DNA of 64,000 nucleotides from positions 624,287-688,286 of the forward strand of contig BCIV01000002.1 of NCBI GenBank assembly GCA_001600055.1. Direction: 5' to 3'. This document shows positions 10,710 through 21,469 of the stretch, piece after piece. Numbering within the stretch: the stretch's first letter is position 1; every line of letters begins with the position of its first letter. The stretch is from Filobasidium wieringae (taxonomy: Eukaryota > Basidiomycota > Tremellomycetes > Filobasidiales > Filobasidiaceae). The notes under the pieces were generated by a model. That model saw only the letters and a program-made list of their open reading frames with translations, had not been told where the DNA came from and made no database searches. The position numbers and the translations under genes are program-made.

Positions 10710-11700
10710 TTACTGGTGGACTATTATGCCCCAGAGAAAAATCCAGAGCTTCCTCTTCAATCTCTCTACTACGCATTATTGTACTTAGTTCACCAGCGCG
10801 AGACGAGAGTCGAGGCGTCTTGTGATCTGTTCGACTAATTGGTTATTGTACGTTGTGATGTCCCATCTAAGCCTCATCGCTAGATCGTATTCCTGCCTGA
10901 ATTTCATCGCTGAATTGTAGCAACGGATCAAAGTATAGCGGCGCATGTCGATATCCCATCCGTCCGCAGCACATGCACGGCGAATGCACAAAGTTCACCC
11001 ACACTACCACTGAATCTCTTGAGATTCTCTCATCGCGAAACTTCTAAGCACGTGCTACCCAGTTTTCATTATGCCATCGTCAGTGACTTGAGATACTGAC
11101 GACCTGACTTCGATCTCGATTCGCGCTTGCGCAGCGACCGCGCCATCGTCCCCATGGCTGAGCCCTTTAATTGGAAGCCTATCCTGCTTGGAAAGATGGT
11201 TTATTGTTTGCAAATGGAAGTAGTGCTACGATCGGAAAGGATTGACGAATACGCTCCGTTCTCTTGTCAAAAAAGCTCAACAAAATGCATGCTGTATATA
11301 CATCTCATCATGCGGTTTGAGTTTCACGACTCCCAGATTGATTATCGCGCTTGGGGTGACCAATCCATGACAAGAACCGAGGAGTCTGATCAACTCGTAG
11401 AGCGCCAAAGCGAACATCAGTTGGCATGCATGTCATGGATACGTGCAGCGACGCCGTGCGACGGGTAATACACATCGAGATCTCATATTCCAGGTCATCC
11501 TGTCGATTTGACGACAGATGCGTGGGACCTCTGTTTTATCCCACTTTGTGTCGAAACAAGCACCTCGAACCAGAGCTACTTCTTGCTCTACCATCAGGGT
11601 TGCATATCAAACCGAGAGGCGTCATAAGTGCATCTCATCACATATTGCCCCTCAAACAATAGCGTCGCTGCCATATTCGCGGCTAGTCTGTCTTCAGGTA
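10710..11700. other. Intergenic stretch with a weak minus-strand exon candidate
   Basis: About 1 kb between the small gene ending at 10709 and the 3' end of URE6. A minus-strand frame at 10785-10991 reads MRRYTLIRCYNSAMKF followed by RQEYDLAMRLRWDITTY. It has coding-like composition and could be a terminal exon, but no start or upstream exon could be tied to it. The plus-strand frames at 11127-11760 look random. Confidence 0.4.
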
Positions 11701-12626
11701 TCACGAATTGAATATACGGGTGTGCTGCATATCGTGTCTACACATCAAGAGTTCCCCTAACGGCCAGACGACCGAGGGTGCATTCTCATCCTCTTCTGCC
11801 CATGCCCATTCATCCGACTTTTTCGTTGTATCGGCGAGCGAGGTCGCCATCTTTTCCAGTGTCCCGGAGTGAGCATGGCCGCTTAATCTAGCCTGTTGGT
11901 CTATAGCTCGTTGCAGGGGATGAAGAAGAAGTTGCGTAGATGCATAAGGACCAATGAGGTTGAGTCGTACTGCTGACGAGAGGATAGCTCTGACATGCAG
12001 GTAGAGATGAAGGTGTACAGCTCGATCTATTCATGCGGTATCGTTATTTAGCATTCCGCTCAGAGACATGGATGAGTTTACTCACCGAGAGAAAGTCCCA
12101 TCGCTCGCGTCAAAAGGCCCCAGCAAACAGGTAGATGCCCGTGAGCCTCCCCCCGTCGGATCCGCAGTTTAAAAGTATTGATTGTTGTCTTATAATCGAG
12201 CATACTGTCCTCCTGCTGAGAGCCAACATCCAGATTAGGCATAATGGGCACAGAGAACCCCTTTGTCAATAGTGTCAACAAAGCTACTCCTTGTGCGGTA
12301 GATGACCTGCGTGTGACATGGTTCAGAGTCATCGCCTCGTACATTTCGTCCAACCGTATCAGCTCTTCGATGCTTCCCTTCTCTAGTCCTGCCCAAGCAT
12401 CTCTGACAAAGCCCAAGGTACTGGAAGCATAGTTGGTGACGCTTCGCTCTGCGAATCTCACGACCGCTTCCTGAGGGGTGAGGTGCTGTGATGTCGAATT
12501 GGAAGACAGGAATCCATGTTTAGAATACGACTCTAGCCCTGATGATGCGACGAAGCCTCCTGTAGGTAGGTTCGAATCCAGGAGAATATATAGTAGATGT
12601 CTTTCCTTTTCTATTTGATCGTTCAT
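11701..12626 (-). CDS. URE6: Urease accessory protein UreF
   Basis: The first exon (12086-12626) carries the UreF hallmark LLYILLDSNLPTGGF followed by SGLESY. The second exon ends with the family-typical RHDMQHTRIF tail, stop at 11701-11703. UreF acts with UreD and UreG to load nickel into urease; in Cryptococcus the UreF homolog is called Ure6, and urease contributes to nitrogen use. One intron separates GLSLG from DRAVHLHLYLHVRAI. The frame is open well upstream of the chosen ATG 12626, but that extension lacks conservation; ATG 12683 is another candidate. The protein is near the usual UreF length. Confidence 0.9.
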
Positions 12627-13280
12627 GCTTGTAAAGATCCATGTGTCGACCTCGACTGTCGACGAGGATGTCTTGGTTATCATTATTACCATCGGGTGTT
12701 CTTGACTGTTCTGTTTATGAAGTGGATGGCTTATTACACGTGATTGCCTTCTCAAACGATTTATGATAAGCGTTTTTCTGCCATTCATAAGAAATTCGAA
12801 TCTGCCTCGTAGCTCGTAACAGCTCTCGACTGAGTTTCCAACGAACAAATCCACATCACAAGTTGCCGGGCTGCTTAGCTGTACAATCGTGAGTCTCAAA
12901 TCCCAAGCTCTTGCCTTCCCCCTTCTCTACCGCTTGCGGCTCCTCGGAGATGATATCTTCCAACTACACCCAGCTCGGGGAATAAACATTATTCTAGACC
13001 CTTTCAACTCGCTCTGCGTCTTCTCTCGTTCGTTTTGGACGAGGGATAATGGGACCTTTTTGATCTTCGGAAAGATTAGGAACTATAGTGGACGAGGGGG
13101 AAGGGTCGCTACCGCGCTTTGAGGGATACATTTATTTGTCATAGTTACACTGAGAGGAACTCGCCTTAGACCTTTCCTTGATTTCGAAGCTACGTTGGAG
13201 ATAGTTTCGAGTGCTGATCACAGTGCCTTTTCAACGATCTAGATCCGGATCCATACCCTCCAAAGGAACAGTTCGAATTC
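12627..13280. other. Divergent promoter region
   Basis: About 650 bp between the URE6 start and the small membrane protein gene. A TTACACGTGATT element near 12735 contains a CACGTG core. A plus-strand frame at 12889-13122 has no recognisable content and is probably chance. Confidence 0.45.
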
Positions 13281-13996
13281 ATGCCTTTTCCCACAATCAG
13301 ACGACTTGCTGGTCGTCCAGCTACTCATCCTTCAGAGGTACCTGTACAAGCCGCAGAATTAGCACCACCAAGATCTCAAGAGCAAGCCGACAAGTATTTT
13401 AGACGAGTAACAAAGGAGAATGTTCCACCTAGTCGCCTGATTCGATGGTTAGGAGTTGGAGGATGGGTAGTTGGCGGAGGTGAGTTTGACGCGATACCTA
13501 TTCCGCCTGTGGCTTCAAGCGTTTCTTCGTGCTTGCTATCGCTATCATTCTCCTCTTGTCGAACAGTAGAATTAGATCGTGTATGCTCATACATACCTTG
13601 TTTGCTTGTCTTGTATATCATTTCCGATACAAATTCAATGTTGTTTCATGACGCTCGTCCGCTCAGTCGCCTGCACATACATGGTTCTCTATGCTGATTT
13701 CGGTGACAGAGAACATGTCTTTTCACCAGTGAGCCAGTACCTTAGAGAGTTCTCGATGCCTACTGATCTTGGTTGATCGAGAGCAGGTTCGACGGCAGTT
13801 CCATGCTTACACCTCATCCATCTTCAACTTGTCGGCATCTGAGCGATCGAGTATAGGTCTGCCGTTCGAGCAGCCACTTAGAAAACCGGTCGATACGATA
13901 GGCAGCGAACCGTCATCGAAAATCAACACTGTTGAGAACAACCGATCGAATGGACCGCTTAGCGGAGAAGGATCGATACGTGGAAGATTCGTTTGA
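13281..13996 (+). CDS. Small single-pass membrane protein, probably mitochondrial
   Basis: Three exons give about 157 residues. The N-terminus (MPFPTIRRLAGRP) is basic. One hydrophobic segment, WLGVGGWVVGGGVACTYMVL, spans the first splice junction and is followed by YADFGDREHVFSPVRRQF. The second half is Ser/Pro/Asn rich and looks disordered. The layout (short basic leader, one membrane span, charged motif after it) resembles small mitochondrial inner-membrane factors, but I cannot name the family. The first intron is long (about 185 nt, 13480 onward); its acceptor was chosen because it alone completes the membrane span. The stop is at 13994-13996. Confidence 0.6.
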
Positions 13997-14761
13997 TGCA
14001 TTGTTGAGTTGTACGAGCATTTGTATTGAAACATGACGATACCTGCAGACTTTCCTTATCAACTCAAAACGTGAACGAGTTTGCAATGAAGGTAGAAGAT
14101 CATATAGCATAAATTCTTTATTACAATATCGAATGTCAATCCGTTGGTTTCTCCTAAATCCTCATGGTCCCATAGGAACTTGCAACGTCGCCTGAAGATG
14201 GCGCTGCTGTAGGCAAGGATATGAAATAACGGAAGCCCAGTTTAGACTCTTCCCACCCCCGCTCTCCGGCCAGCTCTCCATCAACCAGTCCGAAAACCAG
14301 GAGAAGAGCCGACCGAAAGGCGAGAGAGATACGGAAGAGGGGGTCTGATCGAGGGAGAGGCCGTAAAGACTCGTAACCCGTCGACAGGAAATATACGTCA
14401 ATCGATAGCGTTGATTCGAACTCCAGTGAAGAAGGCGGTTTAATTGCGGACGCTTCCAGTCTGTCGAGTGTGCGTCATACTTGTCAAAGACTCGTACGAC
14501 GCTCGGGCCCATGAAGAAACAAAATCCAACGAGGAAATGATGATCCAAGTTGCGGAATTGATCTGGTTATATATTCCTGGAAAGTTTGCGAAGCGCGAAG
14601 ATTGGTCACGTGAAAGATTACGAGCTCAGAACGCATAGACGCCTCTCTAGACAACTGCGTCAAGTAGTAATTATGATACCTCCTGGTGGTCCTAGAGTCT
14701 CACTAAATCGCTAAACAAGCTTGTCTTATCAATATCAGCTCGGACACTACCATATATCAAG
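13997..14761. other. Intergenic stretch with an unsupported 128-codon minus frame
   Basis: This holds the ATP12 promoter and an open minus-strand frame at 14162-14548 (about 128 codons, W/S/P rich) with no recognised domain or clear upstream exons. The plus strand has a shorter frame at 14444-14638. Neither is convincing as a gene. Confidence 0.4.
14606..14613. promoter_or_regulatory. TCACGTGA E-box in the ATP12 promoter
   Basis: An 8-bp CACGTG palindrome 148 bp before the ATP12 start codon. The same octamer recurs at 8394, 50584 and 62929. Binding by a Cbf1-like bHLH factor is inferred. Confidence 0.45.
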
Positions 14762-15986
14762 ATGTCTACGGGAAGGTTTCTTTTCAACTCTCGGGTCTCA
14801 AGCATTGCTCGATCGAGCACGGCTAGCTTGCTGCAAAGCGGCTCGAGATCGGCTTCTACCGTACCTAACGTACCCTTAGTTGGGAAGGGCATAAATCAGA
14901 GTAATCGTAAGTCAGAATGTACGCACCTAAGCCTTCACAGATCAGTAATGCAGTTTCGATCGCTACGCAGGTGCCGAAGCTCAGCTTCGACGATTCTGGA
15001 AGACCGTTGGTATTCAACCGGTACCATCCTCCTCATCTCCAACATCATACCTTATCACGCTCGATGGCCGATCACTAAAAACACCTTCCGGCAAGAAGCT
15101 TGAAATACCTGCGCAGAAGAAAGTAGCAGCTATGATGATTGCAAACGAATGGGAGAACCAAAAGGAAGTTATGAAGGTTTCGGGATTGCCAATGGTATGT
15201 ATCCGTTCTTTCGGGGTTGCCAGGCGGACGCAACTCTAATCCAGCTCATCTCCTGCATCAATTTTCATCAGACGTCTATTGCATCTCGAGCACTGGATGG
15301 TCTTTCAGATCCCGAGACAAAGCAAGGCGTTATCGATGAACTCCTTCGTTACCTGGACACAGACACCACTTGGTAGGTACACTCCGCTACTACGCTTTGA
15401 TCACTTGTCCTCACTAACGAGCATGCTCATGAGAAGTTTCCCAGAGGACCATCCTTCAACACTTGTGAGCTTGCAAGAGAAGAATTGGGTGCCGTTGCAC
15501 CAGTATTTTGAAAAGGTTCACGGAATCAAGATCAAGTCTTACGAGAATCTCGTCCTGGGAGGTGGCCAGAAGTTTAGGCAGGACCAAAATACGAGGGACG
15601 TACTGAGACGGGTGGTGGAAAGTTGGGACGCATGGCAAATCGCGGGTATGTCGCCATCTTTCGCCTTATCACGTTGTCCATCGCCTGACCATCTATGCTC
15701 TACAGGACTTGAACGGGCGACTTATGCTACCAAGTCCTTCTTGACCGCATTTGCCTTAGTTGCTGGGCAATCGACTGCAGATGTTGCTGCTCAAGCTGCT
15801 ATGGTCGAAGTTCAAAGCCAGATTGACTTGTGGGGAGAGGTAGAGGATTGTGAGTTATCTTTCACTTGCTTCGCCCAGTCGCTACATCGGTCACTGATAT
15901 GGATGATATTTCCAGCTCATGATGTTGATCATCAGGAGATCAGGCGGCAGTTGGGCAGTGTTAGTTGTATCCTGATCAATAATTAA
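14762..15986 (+). CDS. ATP12: ATP12, mitochondrial F1-ATPase assembly chaperone
   Basis: An N-terminal presequence (MSTGRFLFNSRVSSIARSST) is followed by the Atp12 domain. Landmarks are AQLRRFWKTVGI, LDGRSLKTPSGKKLEIP, ANEWENQKEVMKVSGLPMTSIASRALDG after splicing, a LLRYLDTDTT segment, and the C-terminal WDAWQIAGLERATYATKSF. Atp12 binds unassembled F1 alpha subunit and prevents its aggregation during ATP synthase assembly in the matrix. Five introns with GT-AG ends keep the frame. The C-terminus (QLGSVSCILINN) is slightly longer than the conserved core. ATP10, another assembly factor of the same enzyme, is 15 kb downstream. Confidence 0.93.
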
Positions 15987-16174
15987 TCCCCCGCATAGAG
16001 TCGATTGTAAAGCGCATATGCAATTTATTTCCAGAAGTTGAGATTTCGTTCTCGTTTATCGAAAATATCAAGGTAGCGTTTGTACTATTAGTGCGGTCGA
16101 CAGCAGGGCTACAGATATCTTCAGCTTCCACCTGATAGCTTATCGAGAATACATTATAAAGTGCAAAAATCAAT

Positions 16175-17000
16175 ATGTCTATCGCAGGAATCAACCCGGA
16201 AGATTTGGGGAACATGGGCGAGATTGAGGCCCAGTTTGCGGTGAAGACGGTGGAGCATTTGGAGGTATGATGATCGCTTGGACGACGACAGCAACAGCTA
16301 AAGAGGCTATCATCTCTTCAAAATGGTATGATCATTCAGGCCTATCAGAAGATCCTATTCAACATCCGACCGTCCACCTTGAAGCTGACAAAGTGAGCCT
16401 ACTCTGCTATGCAGAGTCGGATCGTATCAATTCGTCATTTAACTAATGTTATAACCGCTTGTCTCTATCAGAGTGGACGATCAACTATTCGATGACTTGA
16501 ATGAAACTTTCCCTGAACTCAAGACTGCCGAGTCTCTTATCAAGCTGAACGAGAACGAGATGAAGAGCGCTAAAGGAAAGGAGCGATGGAGGAACTTCAT
16601 CATGAAGGTCAGCCTCTCGTGCTGTGGTACAGCTTCTTTCATAGTCACTGATGTAGAGATCCTGGTCTTGTCCTCTAATCACAGTACGAAAAACTTGTTC
16701 CCGATTACAATTTCGGGACCATCCTTAGAGGGGACGCTCACCGAGAATATGACGAGGACAACTCCATCTTGGTCACCAGAGTACAATTTTACGCTATCGA
16801 GGTGGGAGCAACTCGAAACCGTATTGATGCGATATCTCGTTGATCCAGTTTTGCTTTCGGTAGATCGCTCGAAACAGGCACGGCGTCAATGACCGCCGTA
16901 AGTCGTCTCATCTCCTTGCCCAGTCTCTCACGTTGATATTTACTCCACCTGTTTTGCCCCAGTCTACGAGCAGTACCAAGCTCAAAAGAATAAGGCATGA
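16175..17000 (+). CDS. PBDC1: PBDC1/YPL225W family protein
   Basis: Six exons encode the whole conserved family core: EAQFAVKTVEHLEAYQ, ILFNIRPSTLKLTK, a VDDQLFDDLNETFPEL segment, KGKERWRNFIMKYE, DYNFGTILRG, ILVTRVQFYAIEIARNR and GVNDRLY. These match the small PBDC1 family (DUF757). In yeast the member YPL225W was reported to aid translation factor eEF1A biogenesis as a chaperone. It is a compact cytosolic protein of about 150 residues. The last exon is only 12 codons before the stop at 16998-17000. The introns are short and all GT-AG. Confidence 0.9.
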
Positions 17001-17057
17001 CTGTCGTCGGATCGTGGCAACCGAATGTAGCATGTTTTTCACTTAATATATCGAATT

Positions 17058-17552
17058 TTACCTTACTGCAACGCTCAGATACATGAGTCGCTCGATCCTT
17101 TCCAAGGCTTTCCGCAAACCCACAACCAGAGGATAGCCTTGTGTAATATCGTTCCTTTCCCTTCTGAGTCGCAGGCAGAGACTGATCTCCGGCAATTCCC
17201 TCATGAATGCTTTATTGCTTGAATGAGAGAAATACAACAAAGAAGGTCGTCCATTATCGTGATGTTCATGCTTGCATTCATCAACTGCTTTTTTAACAAG
17301 GCCTTGATTGAAAAGCACATGACGTTGAAAAGTGGCAAATTCCGATGGTGGAACGTGTGGGAAATATGCCCTTTTATTCGCAGCAGATATCGTGAGAATG
17401 GTGTTCCGTGGGGAACATAGCATGATGGGGGTGAACATGCTCAGACCAATGTTCCTCTTCATTCTAGAGTTGCCTTGTTGATCTAAAACAGACAGAACTC
17501 TGGGCTTGCGAGGATTGATGGTCTTGATGGTTGTGGAATGTGCCGCATTCAA
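17058..17552 (-). CDS. Doubtful 164-codon open frame
   Basis: An uninterrupted minus-strand frame in the gap between PBDC1 and BOL3. It is basic and has no recognised domain, signal or repeat. Composition is not clearly coding: RLRRERND and HEHHDN-like runs are mixed with rare patterns. Its length is notable for this gap, but a random frame is equally likely. It would lie tail-to-tail with PBDC1 and head-to-head with BOL3. Confidence 0.2.
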   Translation of the reverse strand: MNAAHSTTIKTINPRKPRVLSVLDQQGNSRMKRNIGLSMFTPIMLCSPRNTILTISAANKRAYFPHVPPSEFATFQRHVLFNQGLVKKAVDECKHEHHDNGRPSLLYFSHSSNKAFMRELPEISLCLRLRRERNDITQGYPLVVGLRKALERIERLMYLSVAVR

Positions 17553-17726
17553 GATGACTAGAAATCTTCCAAGTGAGTCGGATCCTGTTATCAGAATGAC
17601 GTGGCAGGGAATTACGCCGGCCGATCGGTGACCCTGAGTCCTCGAGGATTGATAATTTCTAACTTTCCGTTTCCTATTCGATCTTTAGTAGATCTGATAG
17701 ACTCATAGCGTTCACATTTATCCATA

Positions 17727-18218
17727 ATGTTCTCTCGCTCCAACAATCTGTTGCGAACAAGTCTCCGAGTGTCGGCTGGTCGCCCCTCAACTCGATATCT
17801 TTCCTCTAGCTCTTCGTTACTCAACTCAACGAGCAATGCAAGTCAATCGACTTTCGATGCCGAACAAGCTCGAGATCAGGGCGAGCAGAAGATCTATGAT
17901 AAGCTCAAGCACAAGTTCACTCCAAAGACTCTTGATGTAATGGATGTTAGCGGTGAGTTGTGATCGGATGTATCGGCGACCTACGAAATTCATCTGACAG
18001 AGCTTATCTAAGGCGGATGTGGGTCTTTCTATGCCATTCACATTTCCTCTCCACTCTTCAAGGGGCTAACGACGATTAAGCAACATCGATTGGTGAACGA
18101 ATGTTTGAAGGAGGAAGTCAAGGATATCCATGGTCTACAAGTATGTATGAAGATTTGCAAGCGGTGTACAGAACTGATTTTAAACGTTTCTCAGTTGAAG
18201 ACTGTTCCTGAGGAGTAG
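17727..18218 (+). CDS. BOL3: BolA-like protein, mitochondrial BOL3/BOLA3 type
   Basis: A Ser/Arg-rich presequence (MFSRSNNLLRTSLRVSAGRP) precedes the BolA fold. The diagnostic run is MDVSGGCGSFYAIHISS, then FKGLTTIKQHRLVNECLKEE and HGLQLKT. The SGGCG motif and the conserved His in QHRLVN match BOLA3 more than BOLA1 or BOLA2. Bol3 helps transfer 4Fe-4S clusters to mitochondrial client enzymes together with Nfu1 and Grx5. Three exons; the first intron falls inside the Ser-Gly-Gly-Cys motif. The stop is at 18216-18218. GRX4, another iron-sulfur protein, lies elsewhere in the window. Confidence 0.9.
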
Positions 18219-19197
18219 GAGTGGACGCACATTCGGAAGATCATTGGTATAGACCGACCAACCTAACCTTGTACAATATGCACCTACAATCAATACAGAA
18301 CAGATTTTCAAGTCCTTTTGCCCTAAGAAGGCCCTGTTTTCCAAGAGCGGCTCTCCGAATATCAATTTAAAGGATACAGTATGTCTCTGTGACCCCGCCA
18401 CCAATCGGTAGTCAATGTCACTCACGATTGAGCGGTTGTGACCATGGTTTTCAAAAATCCGATCCCAACGCTCCCCCTTACGCTGGCTTCGCTTACACCG
18501 GCATCTCATGCTCATCCACCTCGTCTTCCTCCTCTTCTCCAGCTTCCTGAGCGTCCTGCTCATTAGGCAGTGTAAAAACTCCGGAGAATGTAGTGGTAAA
18601 TGGTGCTTGAGGACAAGCCAGTGGACCGGAGTAGACGCAGGGCTAGCTCATGTCGCCGGGAGCAAAGTTGGTTCCGGGAGACAATGATCGTCACGCATCG
18701 CAATCAACTTAGATCGTAGACAACAACGTTCAATCGCAATCAATCTCTATCGTAAAGCTTAGAGGTTTATCATCTTAGCATGGACAATAATTTAAAGATA
18801 CATAACCTAACAACAAGCTATATCACTCATGAAACGGGCCCGTCACACCTGAACACCGGTTTCTCCATAGCTCTGGAAAGCTCTCGGGGAACTGCCATTG
18901 CTTACTTGCCTTCTCCAGGCAAACCTACCCGATCGAAACGAAAAGCCCGATGGTCAGAGGTCGAGCTAGCTTGTGAAAAGTTAGGTAAAGATCGGGAACC
19001 GAAGTCAGCAGGTTGTGCAGAAAAGGCCGCTCTGCTGAGCAGCAACGGGCTGACGACCCATCGCACAGCTGATGCCAGAGTGTTCTATAAAAGGGCAAGT
19101 TATCTTTTGTCGTCTTCTGTATCGTGAAGATAAGATTTCCTGATGGAAGATGAGATAGACCAACGATGGAACGTCTACTGTGCTCGTGCTACCTAAA
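18219..19197. other. Intergenic stretch upstream of the PI-PLC gene
   Basis: Nearly 1 kb. A minus-strand frame near 18491-18560 encodes an acidic run (EEEEDEVDEHEMPV) ending in a stop, and could be the tail of an unseen gene, but no upstream exon chain holds. A plus-strand 115-codon frame at 18780-19127 spans the TATA element and is judged to be promoter/5' UTR sequence. Confidence 0.4.
19086..19093 (+). promoter_or_regulatory. TATA box candidate for the PI-PLC gene
   Basis: A TATAAAAG octamer 105 bp before the PI-PLC start codon on the same strand. Spacing suits a fungal core promoter with a short 5' UTR. Confidence 0.45.
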
Positions 19198-20369
19198 ATG
19201 AACCTAGATCGGCACCTCTCGGACCTCGCAGATGATCTTTTGATCTCGGATTTGATGATACCTGGAACGCATGATAGTCTGGCGTTACATGGGTGTAAGG
19301 CAACGATCACATCAGCCGAATACAGAAGCATACTGAGCTGAATCGATCGATCATTACAGGGCCAATCTCACAATGCCAAGAAGCTGGCTGCACTTTCGGT
19401 ACTCAGCTAGAAGAAGGTATTCGATTCTTCGACATCCGCCTCGGTCTTCGCAAAGGGGTGTTGCTGGCGTTCCATGGCCCTTGGCCCCAGATAACCCCGT
19501 TTAGGACGATGCTGGAAGAGGTCTCTGCATTTCTGGACGCCAATCCGAGGGAAACCTTGATCATGTGTATTCAACAAGAAGCACCTCTGACGCCTGGGTT
19601 TTCGAGGACGGTGAGGGAAGACATGCAGCAATACATCGATAGAGGACAGTGGTTCTTAGAGCCTCGAGTCCCTAAGCTGAGGGAGGTGAGGGGAAAAGGA
19701 ATCCTGATGAGTCGGTTTGGAGGCGGCTCTGGTCCAGATGGCTCTGGCCCTTGGGAGGTGGACGTAGACCCATGGAATAAGGAAATCAAGATGGGATGGA
19801 AACCTACTCGATGGCCAGACTCTGTGATTGATGGATTCACATGGGAGATTGGAGAGACCGAAGTCAGAACGCAGGACTGGTAAGTCTGCTTGAGAGCTTG
19901 CGTAGATCACGACAGCAGTCCGTTGATGGTACATCTACAACACAGGTACGACATCTATGGCGTCTTCAATATTCCAGCAAAGACCAGCCTGGTAGGCAAT
20001 ACTACCGCTCATCCATGCGGTCATACCTAATCATACTGTCCGTTCCAGATAACCGACCACTTGAAATCCGGATCTCATCTTCCATCTTCAGCCAGCCTTA
20101 CACTCTCCTTCACCTCCGCTTCATCTCTCCCTTTCGCATTGCCTCCCTTTGTAGCCAACGGTTTCGGGTGGCCCAAAGTCGGTCTCGGCTGGAGAGGTGT
20201 CAATGAGAACTTGAAATATTGGCTGCTCGATCGGCTAGAATCGATAGCAGAGGACAGGAAAGCGGGCCGGGATGGATTGGATCACCAGTTGAGGGGGATC
20301 CTACCGATGGATTTCTATCGAAAGGCAGGGTTGGTTGATGTGATCATCGCGTTCAACACGTTTTTATGA
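19198..20369 (+). CDS. Bacterial-type phosphatidylinositol-specific phospholipase C (PI-PLC X domain)
   Basis: Four exons encode one PI-PLC X-box domain. The first catalytic His lies in MIPGTHDSLALHG, followed by FFDIRLGL and the second catalytic His in LLAFHGPW. LDANPRETLIMCIQQE and RGKGILMSRFGG follow. There are no PH, EF-hand, Y or C2 domains, so this is the small bacterial-like enzyme class rather than Plc1. Such enzymes cleave phosphatidylinositol or GPI lipids without calcium. Cryptococcus has small PLCs of this kind alongside Plc1. No signal peptide is visible at the chosen ATG 19198. The C-terminus (YRKAGLVDVIIAFNTFL) is hydrophobic. Confidence 0.88.
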
Positions 20370-20516
20370 TACAAGAGGGGGTTCGCGCGACCTCGCTTAG
20401 GATTTCGTGATTGATTTGTTTCGAAATAGACGACCACTGATTTCCATGAGGATGTCTTACCACTTGAAACGCGATCGAAAGCATGTTGGATGACGAATAG
20501 GGGTAGCATCACTGAT

Positions 20517-20551
20517 AAAACGGCTGATTCTCCTTGACAATCAGCCGTTTT
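20517..20551. repeat. Perfect 13-bp inverted repeat with a 9-nt loop
   Basis: Arms at 20517-20529 and 20539-20551 are exact reverse complements (AAAACGGCTGATT and its partner), separated by 9 nt. It lies about 150 bp past the PI-PLC stop and looks like a bacterial-style terminator, but in a fungus it would act, if at all, as a 3' UTR hairpin or a protein-binding palindrome. Confidence 0.75.
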
Positions 20552-21469
20552 GACCTCACGCGATGTGTGTTGTTCAGACGTCTATGGTCTATGGTATCGA
20601 TTAGAATCTGCATGAGCCCACTTGGCACGCTTGTGTTAGTAGCGAACTGATGGGAAACGTGTGACCAGCGGGACACTTTTCTCAGATGAGCATTATATAT
20701 AGATCTATAGACTCGATACTAATGGCAAGGAATAGTAAGTGAGCTCATACTTGAACACTTTGACTAGTCAATAAACACTAGACACTCGTTGCGACCATTG
20801 TCACGATTTCCCTCCGTCCACATTGATCCCACTTGTGAGACCTCACATGACCGCAAGGCGACCTACATCCTTCCGTCACCATTTCATTTAAAACCATCCT
20901 CCGGTGCTGGGAACTAAGCAGCCGAACTAAACTCAACCTTGTTGTTATCGTTGAACGACTTTCTACTTTTGCGCCTTTTGCCCTGGCGATATCCGACATC
21001 ACAACAAACAAACACGCGAGGACGGTGACCGACTGCGCCCTGGGCAGACCATACCTTCCCATCCGATCCGCTCACTCCCCACGGCAAGCACGGAGAATAA
21101 AGTGGGGGAGGCTTGTCAGCACAGGGCTCGATCGTGAGCTTTGAACCAGTCAATCAACGTGCGTGGCTGCCTCCGGTGTGGTGTTGTACCTCGGTAACGA
21201 AACCTCGACAGAGATACCGCATGCACGGAAGAAGACCAGGATATCCCGAGTCTTGAAATCAGGGTAAGTCGCCCTATTTCTGTTTGCATGTGTACCAGTG
21301 CTTTCGGAATTGTGCGAAGGGCTGGGGAAGACGAACGAGATTTGTTTGGAGACAATCAAAGTAGCATTGACACTGATGATTACACTTTGGCATCATATAG
21401 TAAAAATCGTTGATCGGGAACTCACTCCCCATAAGTGACTGTCACGGCTGTATCTGACTGTTGCTCGCC
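20552..21469. other. Intergenic stretch with unresolved minus-strand frames
   Basis: About 900 bp. Overlapping minus-strand frames at 20778-21359 include FKTRDILVFFRACGISVEV and SDGKVWSAQGAVGHR. Composition is mildly coding-like and a small spliced gene is possible. I could not join them with a convincing start, and no family is recognised. Confidence 0.35.

Noticed and set aside
12566..12577. A perfect tRNA B-box-like GGTTCGAATCC
   Set aside because: It lies inside the URE6 coding exon and is the reverse complement of the codons for the conserved LDSNLPTGGF region. No A box or cloverleaf could be folded around it.
14162..14548. A 128-codon minus-strand frame in the ATP12 promoter region
   Set aside because: No domain, no upstream exon and a W/S/P-biased composition. 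Kept only as a remark in the intergenic entry.
18491..18560. An acidic reading frame (EEEEDEVDEHEMPV) that might end a gene
   Set aside because: A stop lies close upstream and no acceptor-donor chain gives a start. Too little to support a feature.
18780..19127. A 115-codon plus-strand frame before the PI-PLC gene
   Set aside because: It spans a TATAAAAG element and has no domain or conservation signal. It is better explained as promoter sequence.
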